Positions 28,011-38,252 of a stretch of DNA of 64,000 nt are shown piece after piece. How positions within the stretch are numbered: the first letter of the stretch is position 1; every line of letters starts with the position of its first letter. The position numbers and the translations under genes are program-made. Source of the DNA: Psychrobacter ciconiae (GTDB taxonomy: Bacteria > Pseudomonadota > Gammaproteobacteria > Pseudomonadales > Moraxellaceae). Under the pieces are notes generated by a model. It saw only the letters and a list, made by a program, of their open reading frames with translations, did not search any database and was not told where the DNA came from. The stretch spans positions 2,046,001 through 2,110,000 of the forward strand of contig NZ_CAJGYV010000001.1 of assembly GCF_904846055.1 (NCBI RefSeq). Direction: 5' to 3'.

Positions 28011-29537
28011 ATGACAACCAATGAGTTACCGTGGTCAGAGTGGTCTGACATCCAGGAAACTGGTTCTCAGGCAATCCCTGCCACGCCACCAAATCCTTAT
28101 CTGGCGCGCAGCGGCTATTTGACTCGTGACCGTTTTGCCTCTAACGATGCCAGTTACGAGCAAGAAGTTCAAGAGTTGATGGCAGCTTATCAGCGCAATC
28201 ATCAAGCGCTTATCGTCGATCGTCAAAAAGATAGCGATCAAGACGACGTTTCTGTATCTGATAGTCAAAAACAGAACCAAGACAACGCGCAATCTGGCGC
28301 AACCATTATCAACTTTAATTACCAAAAACCTGCGCAACATACCAAGTTTCAGCGAGCGTCTTTATTTGCAGATAAAGACTTTGCCGACAAGACAGTGGCA
28401 AGTATTACCTCAATGGAAGACATCGAAAAAATTGATGATGTCAGCTTGCAGGCATCGGCAAAGACGGCAAAAAGCGATCAAATTGATAAGCTCAAACAAG
28501 ACGCACTGGCAGCCCTTGAAAGCAAAGAGAACGTCTTGTGTATCGCTGACCTTGAAGACGATCTTGATAACTCAGCTCATTCAGCTGTAGCTACTTCGCT
28601 TGCGCCAGCGACTGATTCAGATCCAATCGTCATCAAGACTCCAGTTGCGGCGCCTTTACCCAATCAAGAGCTGGCTTTTGATTATAAAAAAGCATCGGGC
28701 TATAAAAAAGCGGCTCATCATGACGTTTTAGAAAACCAAATGATTGATGACAGCTTGACGTTTGAGCCTGTAAATAATAAAAATAACCATAATAACAACC
28801 AAGACTTTGTGATATTGGCGAACAATCCGGTATTTCAAGCGCCGACACAGACGACCATTCCTGAGCGAGTATTTATGAACAGTTTAATGAAACATACCTT
28901 TATCGCCTTAGCCATCATCATTCCGCTTGCGGCGTTTACCGCTTATGCGGCGACACCAAACACTCCGATGACTGCCAACAGTACCGGTAAGCAAGCAGCG
29001 ATGGTGGATATCAAACCAAGCGACATTATTTATAATCCGGCATCAGCGCCGACCACGGTTGATAATGTTGATTTAGCGCAGTATGCAGGAACATGGTTTG
29101 AAATCGGTCGACTGCCGATGTCATTTCAAAAAAAATGCGCCAGTGATGTGACGGCAACCTATACGCCAAATACTGATGGCAGCATTCAGGTGTTAAATGC
29201 TTGCGCCAAAAATGATGGCACGATGATGAGCGCTAAAGGTCAAGCCAAACCGGTTGATGCCTCAGGAAGCAAGCTTAAAGTCACCTTTTTGCCTTCGTGG
29301 ATTCGCTGGCTTCCTGTAGGTCGCGCCGATTATTGGGTGCTGGCTCGTGATGGCAGTTATCAAACCGCTTTAGTAGGAACGCCTAACCAAAAATACCTTT
29401 GGCTCTTGGCGCGAACGCCTAATATCAGCCAAGATACCTACACCAAATACCGCCAAATTGCACAGCAGCAAGGTTATGACTTAGCAAGCTTTACCTTAAC
29501 GCCGCATTCAGGACAATCGGTTCAGCTGTCGCCTTAG
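28011..29537 (+). CDS. Lipocalin (Blc-like) with a long N-terminal extension and internal membrane segment
   Basis: 508 residues. The C-terminal part (about 345-500) is a bacterial lipocalin: YAGTWFEIGRLPMSFQKKC is the first signature, and PVGRADYWVLARDGSYQTAL with YLWLLARTP are the later strands. Bacterial lipocalins such as Blc bind lysophospholipids or fatty acids at the outer membrane. Residues 1-288 are hydrophilic, acidic and unrelated to lipocalins. At 289-316 MNSLMKHTFIALAIIIPLAA begins a segment that looks just like a signal peptide ending in AYAA. Either the whole protein is a type II membrane protein, or an internal ATG (28875 or 28887) makes the secreted lipocalin and the upstream part is a separate or fused gene. 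Only weak ribosome sites are seen at either start. Confidence 0.8.
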   Translation: MTTNELPWSEWSDIQETGSQAIPATPPNPYLARSGYLTRDRFASNDASYEQEVQELMAAYQRNHQALIVDRQKDSDQDDVSVSDSQKQNQDNAQSGATIINFNYQKPAQHTKFQRASLFADKDFADKTVASITSMEDIEKIDDVSLQASAKTAKSDQIDKLKQDALAALESKENVLCIADLEDDLDNSAHSAVATSLAPATDSDPIVIKTPVAAPLPNQELAFDYKKASGYKKAAHHDVLENQMIDDSLTFEPVNNKNNHNNNQDFVILANNPVFQAPTQTTIPERVFMNSLMKHTFIALAIIIPLAAFTAYAATPNTPMTANSTGKQAAMVDIKPSDIIYNPASAPTTVDNVDLAQYAGTWFEIGRLPMSFQKKCASDVTATYTPNTDGSIQVLNACAKNDGTMMSAKGQAKPVDASGSKLKVTFLPSWIRWLPVGRADYWVLARDGSYQTALVGTPNQKYLWLLARTPNISQDTYTKYRQIAQQQGYDLASFTLTPHSGQSVQLSP

Positions 29538-29626
29538 AAAATACCGCTTAAGCGCTAGGCAATTTGATTTTAACTGGCTAATTGTCACGATTTGCGCTAA
29601 AATCTAATCAATTTGCAAACAGCTTT

Positions 29627-29651
29627 GGTTGTCGTTACGCTTACGGCAACC
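29627..29651 (+). repeat. Hairpin in the gap mRNA leader
   Basis: GGTTGTCGT and ACGGCAACC pair through nine positions (one G-T) around a 7-base loop, about 60 bases before the gap start. It may shield or stabilise the leader; the role is unknown. Confidence 0.5.
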
Positions 29652-29712
29652 GAAGTTGTATGTTGCCCCCTTTGTTCGCCCCTCATCACTGTTTAACAAA
29701 AGGATGTTTCTT

Positions 29713-31140
29713 GTGAGTCAAGCTGAATCTTTGCGTCAACTGCACCAAAATCATTTGTCGAATTACAACAACCAAGAGCAACAAGCCATCGAATTGATGG
29801 GACTGTTAAATAAGCTTTATAATGATAACGACGTTCAAGTGACGTTATTTGGCGAAGCGATTGACTCAGCATCAGTCAATCAAGTATTGGCACTGCATGA
29901 AAAAGCCGCCACACGTCAACAAGGCGCAACCGCGATCGATATTAATGACACCGTGGCGATGGTGCGCGCTATTAGTGACGCGGGCATCCAATCAGCAAGC
30001 ATTGATGTAGGTCAATTAATTGCAAATAATACTGACATTACCAGTGCTTTATCAAGCCTTGAAGGCGGCAAGCAAAACGGGGCAACGGATGTTGTCCTTT
30101 ATGGCTTTGGTCGCATCGGTCGTATTTTAACGCGTTTATTACTGTCACAAGCTTCAACCACTCGTGGTCTGCAGTTAAAAGCCATTGTTGTTCGTCCTGC
30201 CGCTGCTGGTGACTTGGCAAAACGCGCTTCATTGCTTGAGCGTGACTCTATTCATGGCAGCTTTAACGGCACTGCCAAAGTTGACGAAGACAACAACGGT
30301 ATCATCATCAATGGTCGTTTTGTTCAAGTGATTTATGCCAATGATCCAAGTGAGATCGATTACACCGCTTATGGCATCGACAATGCGCTGGTAATTGATA
30401 ACACAGGCAAATGGAAAGACGAAGCCGGACTTGGCAAACATTTAGCGTCAAAGGGCGTTCAAAAGGTGCTCTTGACTGCGCCTGCCAGTGGCGACATCAA
30501 AAACGTCGTTTTTGGGGTCAATAACGATACTGTTGGTGAGGACAAGATCGTCAGCGCGGCAAGCTGTACCACCAATGCCATCACTCCAACCCTTAAAGTG
30601 CTTAATGATGAGTTTGGCATTGACAATGGTCACGTTGAGACCATTCACGCCTTTACCAATGACCAAAACTTAATTGATAACTATCATAAAGCCGATCGCC
30701 GTGGTCGTAGTGCGGCGCTAAATATGGTCATCACCAGCACGGGCGCTGCAAAAGCCGTTGGCAAAGCGTTACCTGAACTCAGCGGTAAATTAACCGGAAA
30801 CGCGATTCGCGTTCCCACGCCGAACGTCAGCCTTGCCATTTTAAACCTTAATTTAAAAACGGCGCCAAAGAGCGCTGAAAGCTTAAACGAGTTTTTAAAA
30901 GATGTTGCCAATAGCCATCAATGGCAGTCACAAATTGCCTATACAGATTCTACTGAAGCCGTATCTACTGACTTTGTCGGTACCAAGCACGTAGGAATCG
31001 TGGATGCTCAAGCAACCATCGTGACTGACAACCATGCCACCGTTTATATCTGGTATGATAACGAAGTGGGCTATAGCACCCAAGTCTTGCGCTTAGCGGC
31101 GCAAATGGCAGGAATTAATTACGCAAAACTTCCCGCGTAA
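29713..31140 (+). CDS. gap: Glyceraldehyde-3-phosphate dehydrogenase, long form
   Basis: 475 residues from a GTG at 29713, with AAAGGA eight bases upstream; in-frame codons reach back to 29629 but lack a ribosome site. The first 130 residues are a helical extension not found in standard GAPDH (about 335 residues). The Rossmann domain follows at LYGFGRIGRILTRLL, and the active-site Cys is in SAASCTTNAITP (about residue 285). Long forms of this type occur in Pseudomonas and Acinetobacter and are thought to serve mainly gluconeogenesis. This direction would fit Moraxellaceae that grow on organic acids rather than sugars; that point is inference. Confidence 0.94.
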   Translation: MSQAESLRQLHQNHLSNYNNQEQQAIELMGLLNKLYNDNDVQVTLFGEAIDSASVNQVLALHEKAATRQQGATAIDINDTVAMVRAISDAGIQSASIDVGQLIANNTDITSALSSLEGGKQNGATDVVLYGFGRIGRILTRLLLSQASTTRGLQLKAIVVRPAAAGDLAKRASLLERDSIHGSFNGTAKVDEDNNGIIINGRFVQVIYANDPSEIDYTAYGIDNALVIDNTGKWKDEAGLGKHLASKGVQKVLLTAPASGDIKNVVFGVNNDTVGEDKIVSAASCTTNAITPTLKVLNDEFGIDNGHVETIHAFTNDQNLIDNYHKADRRGRSAALNMVITSTGAAKAVGKALPELSGKLTGNAIRVPTPNVSLAILNLNLKTAPKSAESLNEFLKDVANSHQWQSQIAYTDSTEAVSTDFVGTKHVGIVDAQATIVTDNHATVYIWYDNEVGYSTQVLRLAAQMAGINYAKLPA

Positions 31141-31170
31141 CTTTTTTGCATAGCGATCGATAGCATCAAT

Positions 31171-31228
31171 ACTATCAAATTTGATTGTCAAACCTTGATA
31201 TTATGGTTTTGATAACAGATTTGATAGT
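31171..31228. repeat. Nested inverted repeat between gap and obg
   Basis: ACTATCAAAT (31171-31180) pairs exactly with ATTTGATAGT (31219-31228). Inside, TCAAACC pairs with GGTTTTGA through most positions. The long hairpin lies 31 bases after the gap stop and lacks a terminal T run, so it is more likely an mRNA 3' stabiliser or a binding site than a classical terminator. Confidence 0.65.
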
Positions 31229-31238
31229 CGCCGTTGGT

Positions 31239-31276
31239 TATAATTACACCCGATAGTCCGCTTGGTTATCGGGTGT
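31239..31276 (+). promoter_or_regulatory. Candidate obg -10 box followed by a perfect inverted repeat
   Basis: TATAAT at 31239-31244 is followed by ACACCCGATA (31246-31255) and its exact complement TATCGGGTGT (31267-31276). If transcription starts at about 31251, the repeat straddles the start site, a position typical of an operator. No good -35 at 17 bases is seen. Confidence 0.5.
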
Positions 31277-31330
31277 TGTTGCCATATTAGGCAATGATTT
31301 AAGTTAAATAATATAAGCGCTAAATAGTAG

Positions 31331-32545
<1,215 letters not shown>

Positions 32546-32652
32546 AATTGGCGGCACTTTACCGAAGAGTACGGTTTATCATATATTTTTTAGGCGATAG
32601 TCCCCGCTAATTAAGTTTTTATTAATCAAAATGTCAGCTTACAGGAGTTATT

Positions 32653-33825
32653 ATGGCAGTTGATTCGGAGCAACTTACCGACGAAGCAAGATTTATTCAG
32701 CAATCACGTGATTTTAAAATCAGACGTGTGATTGTCAAAATAGGGTCATCATTATTAACCAATAATGGTCGCGGTCTTGATCGAACTGCCATTTATAATT
32801 GGGCAAAGCAAATTGCCAGATTGCATAATCAAGGCATGGAAGTGCTGCTCGTGTCCTCAGGCGCGGTTGCCGAAGGCGTTGTTCGTATGGATTTGGACGA
32901 GCGCCCCAAAAATTTGGCAGCGCTACAGGCTTGTGCCTCCATCGGGCAGATGGGATTGATTGAAACGTGGTGGTCAGCGCTGATTCAATATGGCATTCAA
33001 AGCTCACAATTGCTATTGACTCATGATGATTTGTCTAACCGTAACCGCTACTTGAATACCGCGCGTGCGTTGACGCAGCTGCTTGAATGGCGTGTGTTGC
33101 CGGTGATTAATGAAAATGACACCATCACCATTGATGAGATTAAGTTTGGTGATAATGATACGCTTGGTGCGATGGCAGCGGCAATGGTCAACGCCGATTT
33201 ATACATCATTTTAACCGACCAAGAAGGCGTGTTTACAGACAACCCGCGTGATAATCCCAATGCTCGATTGATTCGCCAAGAGCGCGCGATGGCAGATTAC
33301 TTATTTGACATTGCCGGTGATGGCGGCAAGCTTGGTCGCGGCGGCATGACCACCAAAATTCGCGCCGGTCGCTTGGCGGCTATGGGCGGCTGTCCCACAG
33401 TGATTGTCAGCGGTGGTATTGATGATGTCATCACCCGCGTGGTCTCAGGAGAGGCGATCGGGACACTATTGACGACTAACGATCAAGATAAAATGATCGC
33501 TCGCAAACAATGGCTTGCAGCGCACTTACGAATGTCAGGGACGTTGATTGTTGATGCAGGCGCAGCCAAAGCGCTGATTGAGCATCATAAAAGCTTACTT
33601 CCAGTTGGCGTTGTTGAAGTTCGTGGTGACTTTGATGAAGGCGATGTGGTCGAGATAGTTCATCAAGATACCAATAAGCGTTTGGCAGTCGGTCAGGTCA
33701 ACTTTGCCTCAAATGATGCGCGCCGCGTCGCTCGTGAGCGTACCGAACACTTTGGCAAGATTTTTGGTAATAAAGAAGACCGCGTGGTGATGGTTCACCG
33801 TGATAACCTTGCCATAACGGTGTAA
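32653..33825 (+). CDS. proB: Glutamate 5-kinase ProB
   Basis: 390 residues, start ATG with AGGAG upstream. The amino-acid kinase domain starts at RVIVKIGSSLLTN (about 25) with SSGAVAEG, INENDTITIDEIKFGDND (substrate site) and GRGGMTTKI. A C-terminal PUA domain (about 295-385) starts near GTLIVDAGAAKAL. It makes glutamyl-5-phosphate, the first step to proline, and is usually feedback-inhibited by proline. In a psychro- or halotolerant bacterium proline would also serve as osmolyte; that is inference. Confidence 0.97.
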   Translation: MAVDSEQLTDEARFIQQSRDFKIRRVIVKIGSSLLTNNGRGLDRTAIYNWAKQIARLHNQGMEVLLVSSGAVAEGVVRMDLDERPKNLAALQACASIGQMGLIETWWSALIQYGIQSSQLLLTHDDLSNRNRYLNTARALTQLLEWRVLPVINENDTITIDEIKFGDNDTLGAMAAAMVNADLYIILTDQEGVFTDNPRDNPNARLIRQERAMADYLFDIAGDGGKLGRGGMTTKIRAGRLAAMGGCPTVIVSGGIDDVITRVVSGEAIGTLLTTNDQDKMIARKQWLAAHLRMSGTLIVDAGAAKALIEHHKSLLPVGVVEVRGDFDEGDVVEIVHQDTNKRLAVGQVNFASNDARRVARERTEHFGKIFGNKEDRVVMVHRDNLAITV

Positions 33826-33924
33826 GATATTTTTTGATAGTCTTTTGCTGACTGCTTTTTTCATGGGTTGTAGTATTTTAATAAATAATGGATAGCAAGT
33901 TTTGCGTCCCTTTGGAGAGCTTAG

Positions 33925-35070
33925 ATGAGCGCTACCCTTAATACCAATAATGATCAAACCTCAAAGCATAATTTTGCGCCGCTAAAAAATGACCGCTTGT
34001 TGCGGGCGCTGCGGTTTGAGCCGGTGGATACCACGCCGGTTTGGATGATGCGCCAAGCGGGTCGCTATTTACCAGAATATAAAGCCACGCGCGCGGAGGC
34101 TGGTGATTTTTTAAGCCTTTGTAAAGATACCGCTCGGGCGACCGAAGTGACCTTGCAGCCGCTACGCCGTTTTGACTTGGATGCTGCTATTTTATTTAGT
34201 GATATTTTGACCATTCCTGATGCCATGGGGCTTGGGCTTTATTTTGAGACGGGCGAGGGTCCTAAGTTTAAATATACCGTTCGCACCCAGTCCGATTTAG
34301 AACAGTTGCCAGTTTTGGATGTCAATGACTCACTCGATTATGTGATGCGAGCGGTGACCAGTATCCGTAAAGCACTGAATGGCGATGTGCCATTATTTGG
34401 TTTTTCAGGAAGCCCTTGGACGCTAGCGACTTATATGGTTGAGGGCGGCAGCTCAAAAGACTACCGTTATACCAAAGAGCTGCTATACAGTAAGCCTGAA
34501 TTTTTACATCAGTTGCTTGATAAAGTCGCTGTTGCGGTGACCGATTATTTGGATGCTCAAATTCATGCTGGCGCTCAAGTGGTCCAGATTTTTGACAGTT
34601 GGGGCGGCGCGCTTGGTCATCGCCAATTTGTTGAATTTTCTCATAACTACAACAAACGCATTGTGGCAGAGCTGAAATTACGCCATCCAAATGTGCCAGT
34701 CGTATTGTTTACCAAAGGCGGCGGATTGTGGCTTGATATTCAAGCCGACAGCGAAGCTGATGCGTTAGGGCTAGATTGGACGATACCGCTTGAGCGCGCC
34801 CGCCGCGTCTTGACCGAAAGACAGCGCCATCTGACCAAAACCCGAAAAAAACTACAAAAGCCAAAAGCCATTCAGGGCAACCTTGATCCTGCAACACTCT
34901 ACGGCTCAAAAGCAACCATAGAGCGTGAAGTTCGCTCAATGCTTGATGGTGCTTATGCGCTTGGCGACAAAACAGGCTACATTGCCAACTTAGGTCATGG
35001 TATCACTCAATGGGTAAATCCTGACCATGCCAAATACTTTATTGATGCTGTTCACAACTATCAAATTTAA
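33925..35070 (+). CDS. hemE: Uroporphyrinogen decarboxylase HemE
   Basis: 381 residues with GGAGAG before the ATG at 33925. The first 20 residues are a non-conserved extension. The catalytic N-terminal motif [16 protein letters not shown] is intact, as are [12 protein letters not shown] (with the essential Asp) and [13 protein letters not shown]. The enzyme converts uroporphyrinogen III to coproporphyrinogen III in heme synthesis. Residues [20 protein letters not shown] form a basic insert near position 290 that lengthens it relative to the usual 354 residues. Confidence 0.97.
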   Translation: MSATLNTNNDQTSKHNFAPLKNDRLLRALRFEPVDTTPVWMMRQAGRYLPEYKATRAEAGDFLSLCKDTARATEVTLQPLRRFDLDAAILFSDILTIPDAMGLGLYFETGEGPKFKYTVRTQSDLEQLPVLDVNDSLDYVMRAVTSIRKALNGDVPLFGFSGSPWTLATYMVEGGSSKDYRYTKELLYSKPEFLHQLLDKVAVAVTDYLDAQIHAGAQVVQIFDSWGGALGHRQFVEFSHNYNKRIVAELKLRHPNVPVVLFTKGGGLWLDIQADSEADALGLDWTIPLERARRVLTERQRHLTKTRKKLQKPKAIQGNLDPATLYGSKATIEREVRSMLDGAYALGDKTGYIANLGHGITQWVNPDHAKYFIDAVHNYQI

Positions 35071-35124
35071 TAAAGCTCCCTGCCAATAAAGTAGGGTAGT
35101 GCTATGATTTAAAAAGGACAATTT

Positions 35125-36192
35125 ATGATTAAAGCTGCGATTGTCGGCGGAACAGGATATACCGGAGTTGAGCTTATCCGGCTGCTTTCTGCCCATCCAA
35201 AAGTAAGCCTTGAGCTGCTCACCTCAAGAAGTGAAGCCGGCGTTCGTGCGGACAGCATTTTTCCAAGTCTTCGTGGTATCTCAGATATTGTGTTTAGTGA
35301 TTTAGGCGAAGACACCTTGTCAAAATTGCAAGCTTGCGATGTGGTGTTTTTTGCCACCCCGCACGGCGTGGCGATGAAACAAGCTGAAGCTCTGACCCAA
35401 GCTGGCGTGAAGGTCATTGATTTAGCAGCAGATTTTCGCTTGCAATCATTAAGCGATTTTGAGCAGTGGTATCAGCAGCCCCATGCTTGCCCTGAGCTGC
35501 TCAAGTCTGCGGTTTATGGCTTACCTGAAGTGTCTCGTGAAAGCATTGCCAAAGCCTTGGTCGTTGGTAACCCTGGCTGCTATCCGACAACTGCCATTTT
35601 GGGACTTAAGCCCATTATTGAGGTGCAAAATGAGCAATCCGAGCGCTTAATCAGTGAGCGCATTATTATTGATGCCAAATCGGGGGTTTCAGGCGCAGGT
35701 CGTCAGGCTAAGCTTTCGCTGAATTTTGCCGAAGCGTCGGATAATTTTAGCGCCTATGGTGTGGTAGGTCATCGTCATCTGCCAGAAATCGAGCAAGGCA
35801 TCGAGCAGTTACTAAACAGCCAATTTGAACATAAGGTGCGCTTTTTGCCACATTTGGTGCCGATGATTCGTGGGATGTTCAGCTCAATTCATTTAGAATT
35901 GACGGAAGCTGGAACAAAAGTAGATTGGCAGCAAAGATTTGAAGACAGTTATCAAAATGAAGCGTTCATCGATGTGCTGCCAAAAGGCGCATTTCCTGAT
36001 ACTCGAAGTGTCCGCGCGAGCAACCGCTTGCGAATAGCCGTTCACCAAGATAATGCTCAGGCAGATTTGACGATTCTTGTGGTTCAAGATAATTTAGTCA
36101 AAGGCGCGGCTGGTCAAGCGGTACAAAATATGAACGTCATGTTCGGAATGGATGAGACGCTTGGGCTAAATTTTGCGCCGATTGTACCTTAA
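35125..36192 (+). CDS. argC: N-acetyl-gamma-glutamyl-phosphate reductase ArgC
   Basis: 355 residues with AAAGGA before the ATG. The NADP-binding loop is AAIVGGTGYTGVELIRLL. The catalytic Cys lies in VVGNPGCYPTTAILGL (about 155), and HRHLPEIEQGI supplies the conserved His. It catalyses the third step of arginine synthesis. The gap to hemE is only 54 bases, so cotranscription is possible. Confidence 0.97.
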   Translation: MIKAAIVGGTGYTGVELIRLLSAHPKVSLELLTSRSEAGVRADSIFPSLRGISDIVFSDLGEDTLSKLQACDVVFFATPHGVAMKQAEALTQAGVKVIDLAADFRLQSLSDFEQWYQQPHACPELLKSAVYGLPEVSRESIAKALVVGNPGCYPTTAILGLKPIIEVQNEQSERLISERIIIDAKSGVSGAGRQAKLSLNFAEASDNFSAYGVVGHRHLPEIEQGIEQLLNSQFEHKVRFLPHLVPMIRGMFSSIHLELTEAGTKVDWQQRFEDSYQNEAFIDVLPKGAFPDTRSVRASNRLRIAVHQDNAQADLTILVVQDNLVKGAAGQAVQNMNVMFGMDETLGLNFAPIVP

Positions 36193-36415
36193 TTTTTGTA
36201 CTTAGCGACTTGTTTATTTTACTGCTGATGAAGTTATAATAATTGAATTAAACCTTTAATTCCAAAGCATTGTAATGTTAATATTGAGAATGATAATTTT
36301 TCTTTGTTACAGAAACTTTGCTAAAGCGTTCGCCTGATTACAGGTGGCAGCTAGGTATTGATTTTGATTTCCGTTATAATGTCTCGCCTTTTTCCTGTTA
36401 TGAGATGCTGTTAAG
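36193..36415. other. Intergenic region with a TATAAT box
   Basis: TATAAT at 36375-36380 probably serves the downstream coiled-coil gene; the -35 is not evident. GAGAATGATAAT at about 36286 resembles half of a Fur box only. Confidence 0.4.
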
Positions 36416-37339
36416 ATGCGTGTTAAGACTGACTCCTACCTGCAATGCTCGCAAAGTTTGCCGCCGCGCTCGTTGCCGGTGACCCAATCCCCAAAGTCTT
36501 TAGCATCTTATCCTTTATCGCCGAACTCAATAATGTCGCCATTCGATAAGCAGCGCGGTGCAGGATCAGGGTTATTTGCCTTATTTGCGCTAGCCGTGTT
36601 GGTTAGTACGGTGGCGGCGTTGCTGCTTGGTCATAAAATCGGCTATCAGCGCGGCTATCATGCGATTAAAGTTGAAACGCAAAAAGTAGTCAGTAGCAGT
36701 GAGCAGACGGCAAAAGAGCTGAAAGACTTGCAAATTACCAATAAAGTACTGACCAATCAGGTAGAAACATCTAAGCAGGAGCTTGCCATTAGTCTTGCTA
36801 ATCTAGATGAGCTGCGTCATGATAAAAATCAGCTTAACGTTGAAAATAAGCAAGTCATGCAGCTTAATGACTTATATGCCAAGCTTTTATCAGAAAAAGG
36901 TGGCATGCCGCTGCAAGTTCTTGGCGCAAAAATTGAGCCGCTTCCTGAAAACGCCTTTGAATATGGCTTTGATGTTGGGATGCTTAGCGATGATGGTCAG
37001 GCTAAAGACTTAAAAGCCATCTTAACTTTGCAAGATAAAGACAATTTTATCGAAGTCCCCTTGGATCCTCCGACTTATTCTATTCAAGGTATTGTTCGTA
37101 TCCGCGGTCGCTTTGTGATGCCAAAAGGCTTTAAGCCTTTGCAAGTTAAATTAAGTCTTGAAGCCGGTAAGCAAGAAGTCGAGCAGCTTTATGACTGGAA
37201 GCTTGGTGATATGGTGGATAACATGCCGCTGTCCTTGCTAGATTTGGGTGATCCTGACGAAAGCCCGATCGTTAGCAAAGAATCAGGCAGTTCTGATAAA
37301 AAGCCATCTGCTAAAACAGAAGCAAAAAAACAAGATTGA
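36416..37339 (+). CDS. Single-pass membrane protein with coiled coil, function unknown
   Basis: 307 residues from the ATG at 36416; a second ATG at 36533 would remove a 39-residue Ser/Pro-rich lead. One membrane helix follows (GLFALFALAVLVSTVAALLL, about 52-71). A heptad-like coiled coil (about 85-155) comes next, then a globular domain (about 160-280) with repeated beta-type stretches such as FIEVPLDPPTYSIQG. The tail is Lys/Ser-rich. The architecture resembles the inner-membrane DUF6776-type proteins of Pseudomonas, but I cannot confirm this. It ends at a strong terminator, so it is probably a single-gene unit. Confidence 0.7.
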   Translation: MRVKTDSYLQCSQSLPPRSLPVTQSPKSLASYPLSPNSIMSPFDKQRGAGSGLFALFALAVLVSTVAALLLGHKIGYQRGYHAIKVETQKVVSSSEQTAKELKDLQITNKVLTNQVETSKQELAISLANLDELRHDKNQLNVENKQVMQLNDLYAKLLSEKGGMPLQVLGAKIEPLPENAFEYGFDVGMLSDDGQAKDLKAILTLQDKDNFIEVPLDPPTYSIQGIVRIRGRFVMPKGFKPLQVKLSLEAGKQEVEQLYDWKLGDMVDNMPLSLLDLGDPDESPIVSKESGSSDKKPSAKTEAKKQD

Positions 37340-37367
37340 TAACCACGGTTTGCCCTTAGATTTTGTC

Positions 37368-37400
37368 AAGATGACCCCATTAAAGGGTCATCTTTGTTTT
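37368..37400 (+). terminator. Terminator after the coiled-coil membrane protein
   Basis: AAGATGACCC and GGGTCATCTT form a perfect 10-bp stem followed by TGTTTT. Confidence 0.88.
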
Positions 37401-37458
37401 AAGTCTTATGTTCAATATTATTCTTAAAAACTAAATTAAGGTAATTAAATTAACTCTT

Positions 37459-37938
37459 ATGACTATGACCTTAAACTGCCTGTGCTCTATATCTGTTATT
37501 AAAAAAGAAGCTCAAGTCGCGATCCTTGGGCAGAATTCGCCAACCGTTGGCGATTGGCATTTCCCCAACGCTCCCATCAGTGCGCCGCAATTTCCAAGCT
37601 TTCCGCGCGCTCAAGAAGAGGGCGCGCCGCAATCGACTCCTCAAGCTGATGTCATGGTTGCTGAGCCTGAGCTTGCCAAACCGCCGATGTATGCGGTGGT
37701 GATGTATAACGATAACTACACGCCGATGGAGTTTGTGGTTTATGTCTTACAGTCTGAATTTAAGCACTCGCTTGATACGGCAGTTGAGATTATGTTAACT
37801 GTTCATAATAACGGCAAAGGTATTGCAGGAATTTATCCCAAAGACATTGCCGAGACCAAAGCCAAAGCTGTCAATAGTATGGCTCACCGTGAAGGTTATC
37901 CGCTACTTACTCAAATTGAACCTCATCAGGGCGAATAA
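37459..37938 (+). CDS. clpS: ATP-dependent Clp protease adaptor ClpS, N-terminally extended
   Basis: 159 residues; E. coli ClpS has 106. The folded core starts at about residue 76 with YAVVMYNDNYTPMEFVVYVL, which contains the Asn-Asp and Met region of the N-degron pocket, and ends GIYPKDIAETKAKAV. The first 70 residues are Pro/Gln/Ala-rich. In E. coli the short flexible N-terminal arm of ClpS enters the ClpA pore; here the arm would be much longer if the start is right. No ribosome site stands at a good distance from the ATG at 37459 (AAGG is 17 bases away), so a later start is possible; the next in-frame ATG at 37654 leaves 94 residues. Confidence 0.9.
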   Translation: MTMTLNCLCSISVIKKEAQVAILGQNSPTVGDWHFPNAPISAPQFPSFPRAQEEGAPQSTPQADVMVAEPELAKPPMYAVVMYNDNYTPMEFVVYVLQSEFKHSLDTAVEIMLTVHNNGKGIAGIYPKDIAETKAKAVNSMAHREGYPLLTQIEPHQGE

Positions 37939-38252
37939 TTACCGGTATTTGCATTGATTTTTTGTTGAAATTCCTCATATATAAAAAGTGATATTTATTC
38001 AATTCTATTGCAATTTTTAACTGCACACTCAAATCAAGCTTTCATTAAATCAACAAAAGCTTTCTTATTAAAATCTTTGATACATTTTAGCAGCGGTTAA
38101 TTGATTGACTCAGACCCGTTATCATGGTGTGATGATAGTTAACCCATGGGCTAAGATCTGCTTATTATTAATAAAGATATTTTATGGTTATCATGAAGGC
38201 TATGCCAGTTAATAATCATGATAGCGATAGGAACAAACTATAGGAATTCGCT
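37939..38252. other. Leader region of clpA
   Basis: 314 AT-rich bases without a credible frame. Several TATCAT/ATGATA inverted pairs occur around 38122-38142 and 38188-38225. I see no clear heat-shock promoter. Confidence 0.4.

Noticed and set aside
36283..36300. Fur box before the coiled-coil membrane protein
   Set aside because: Only GAGAATGATAAT matches; the second half is a T run.
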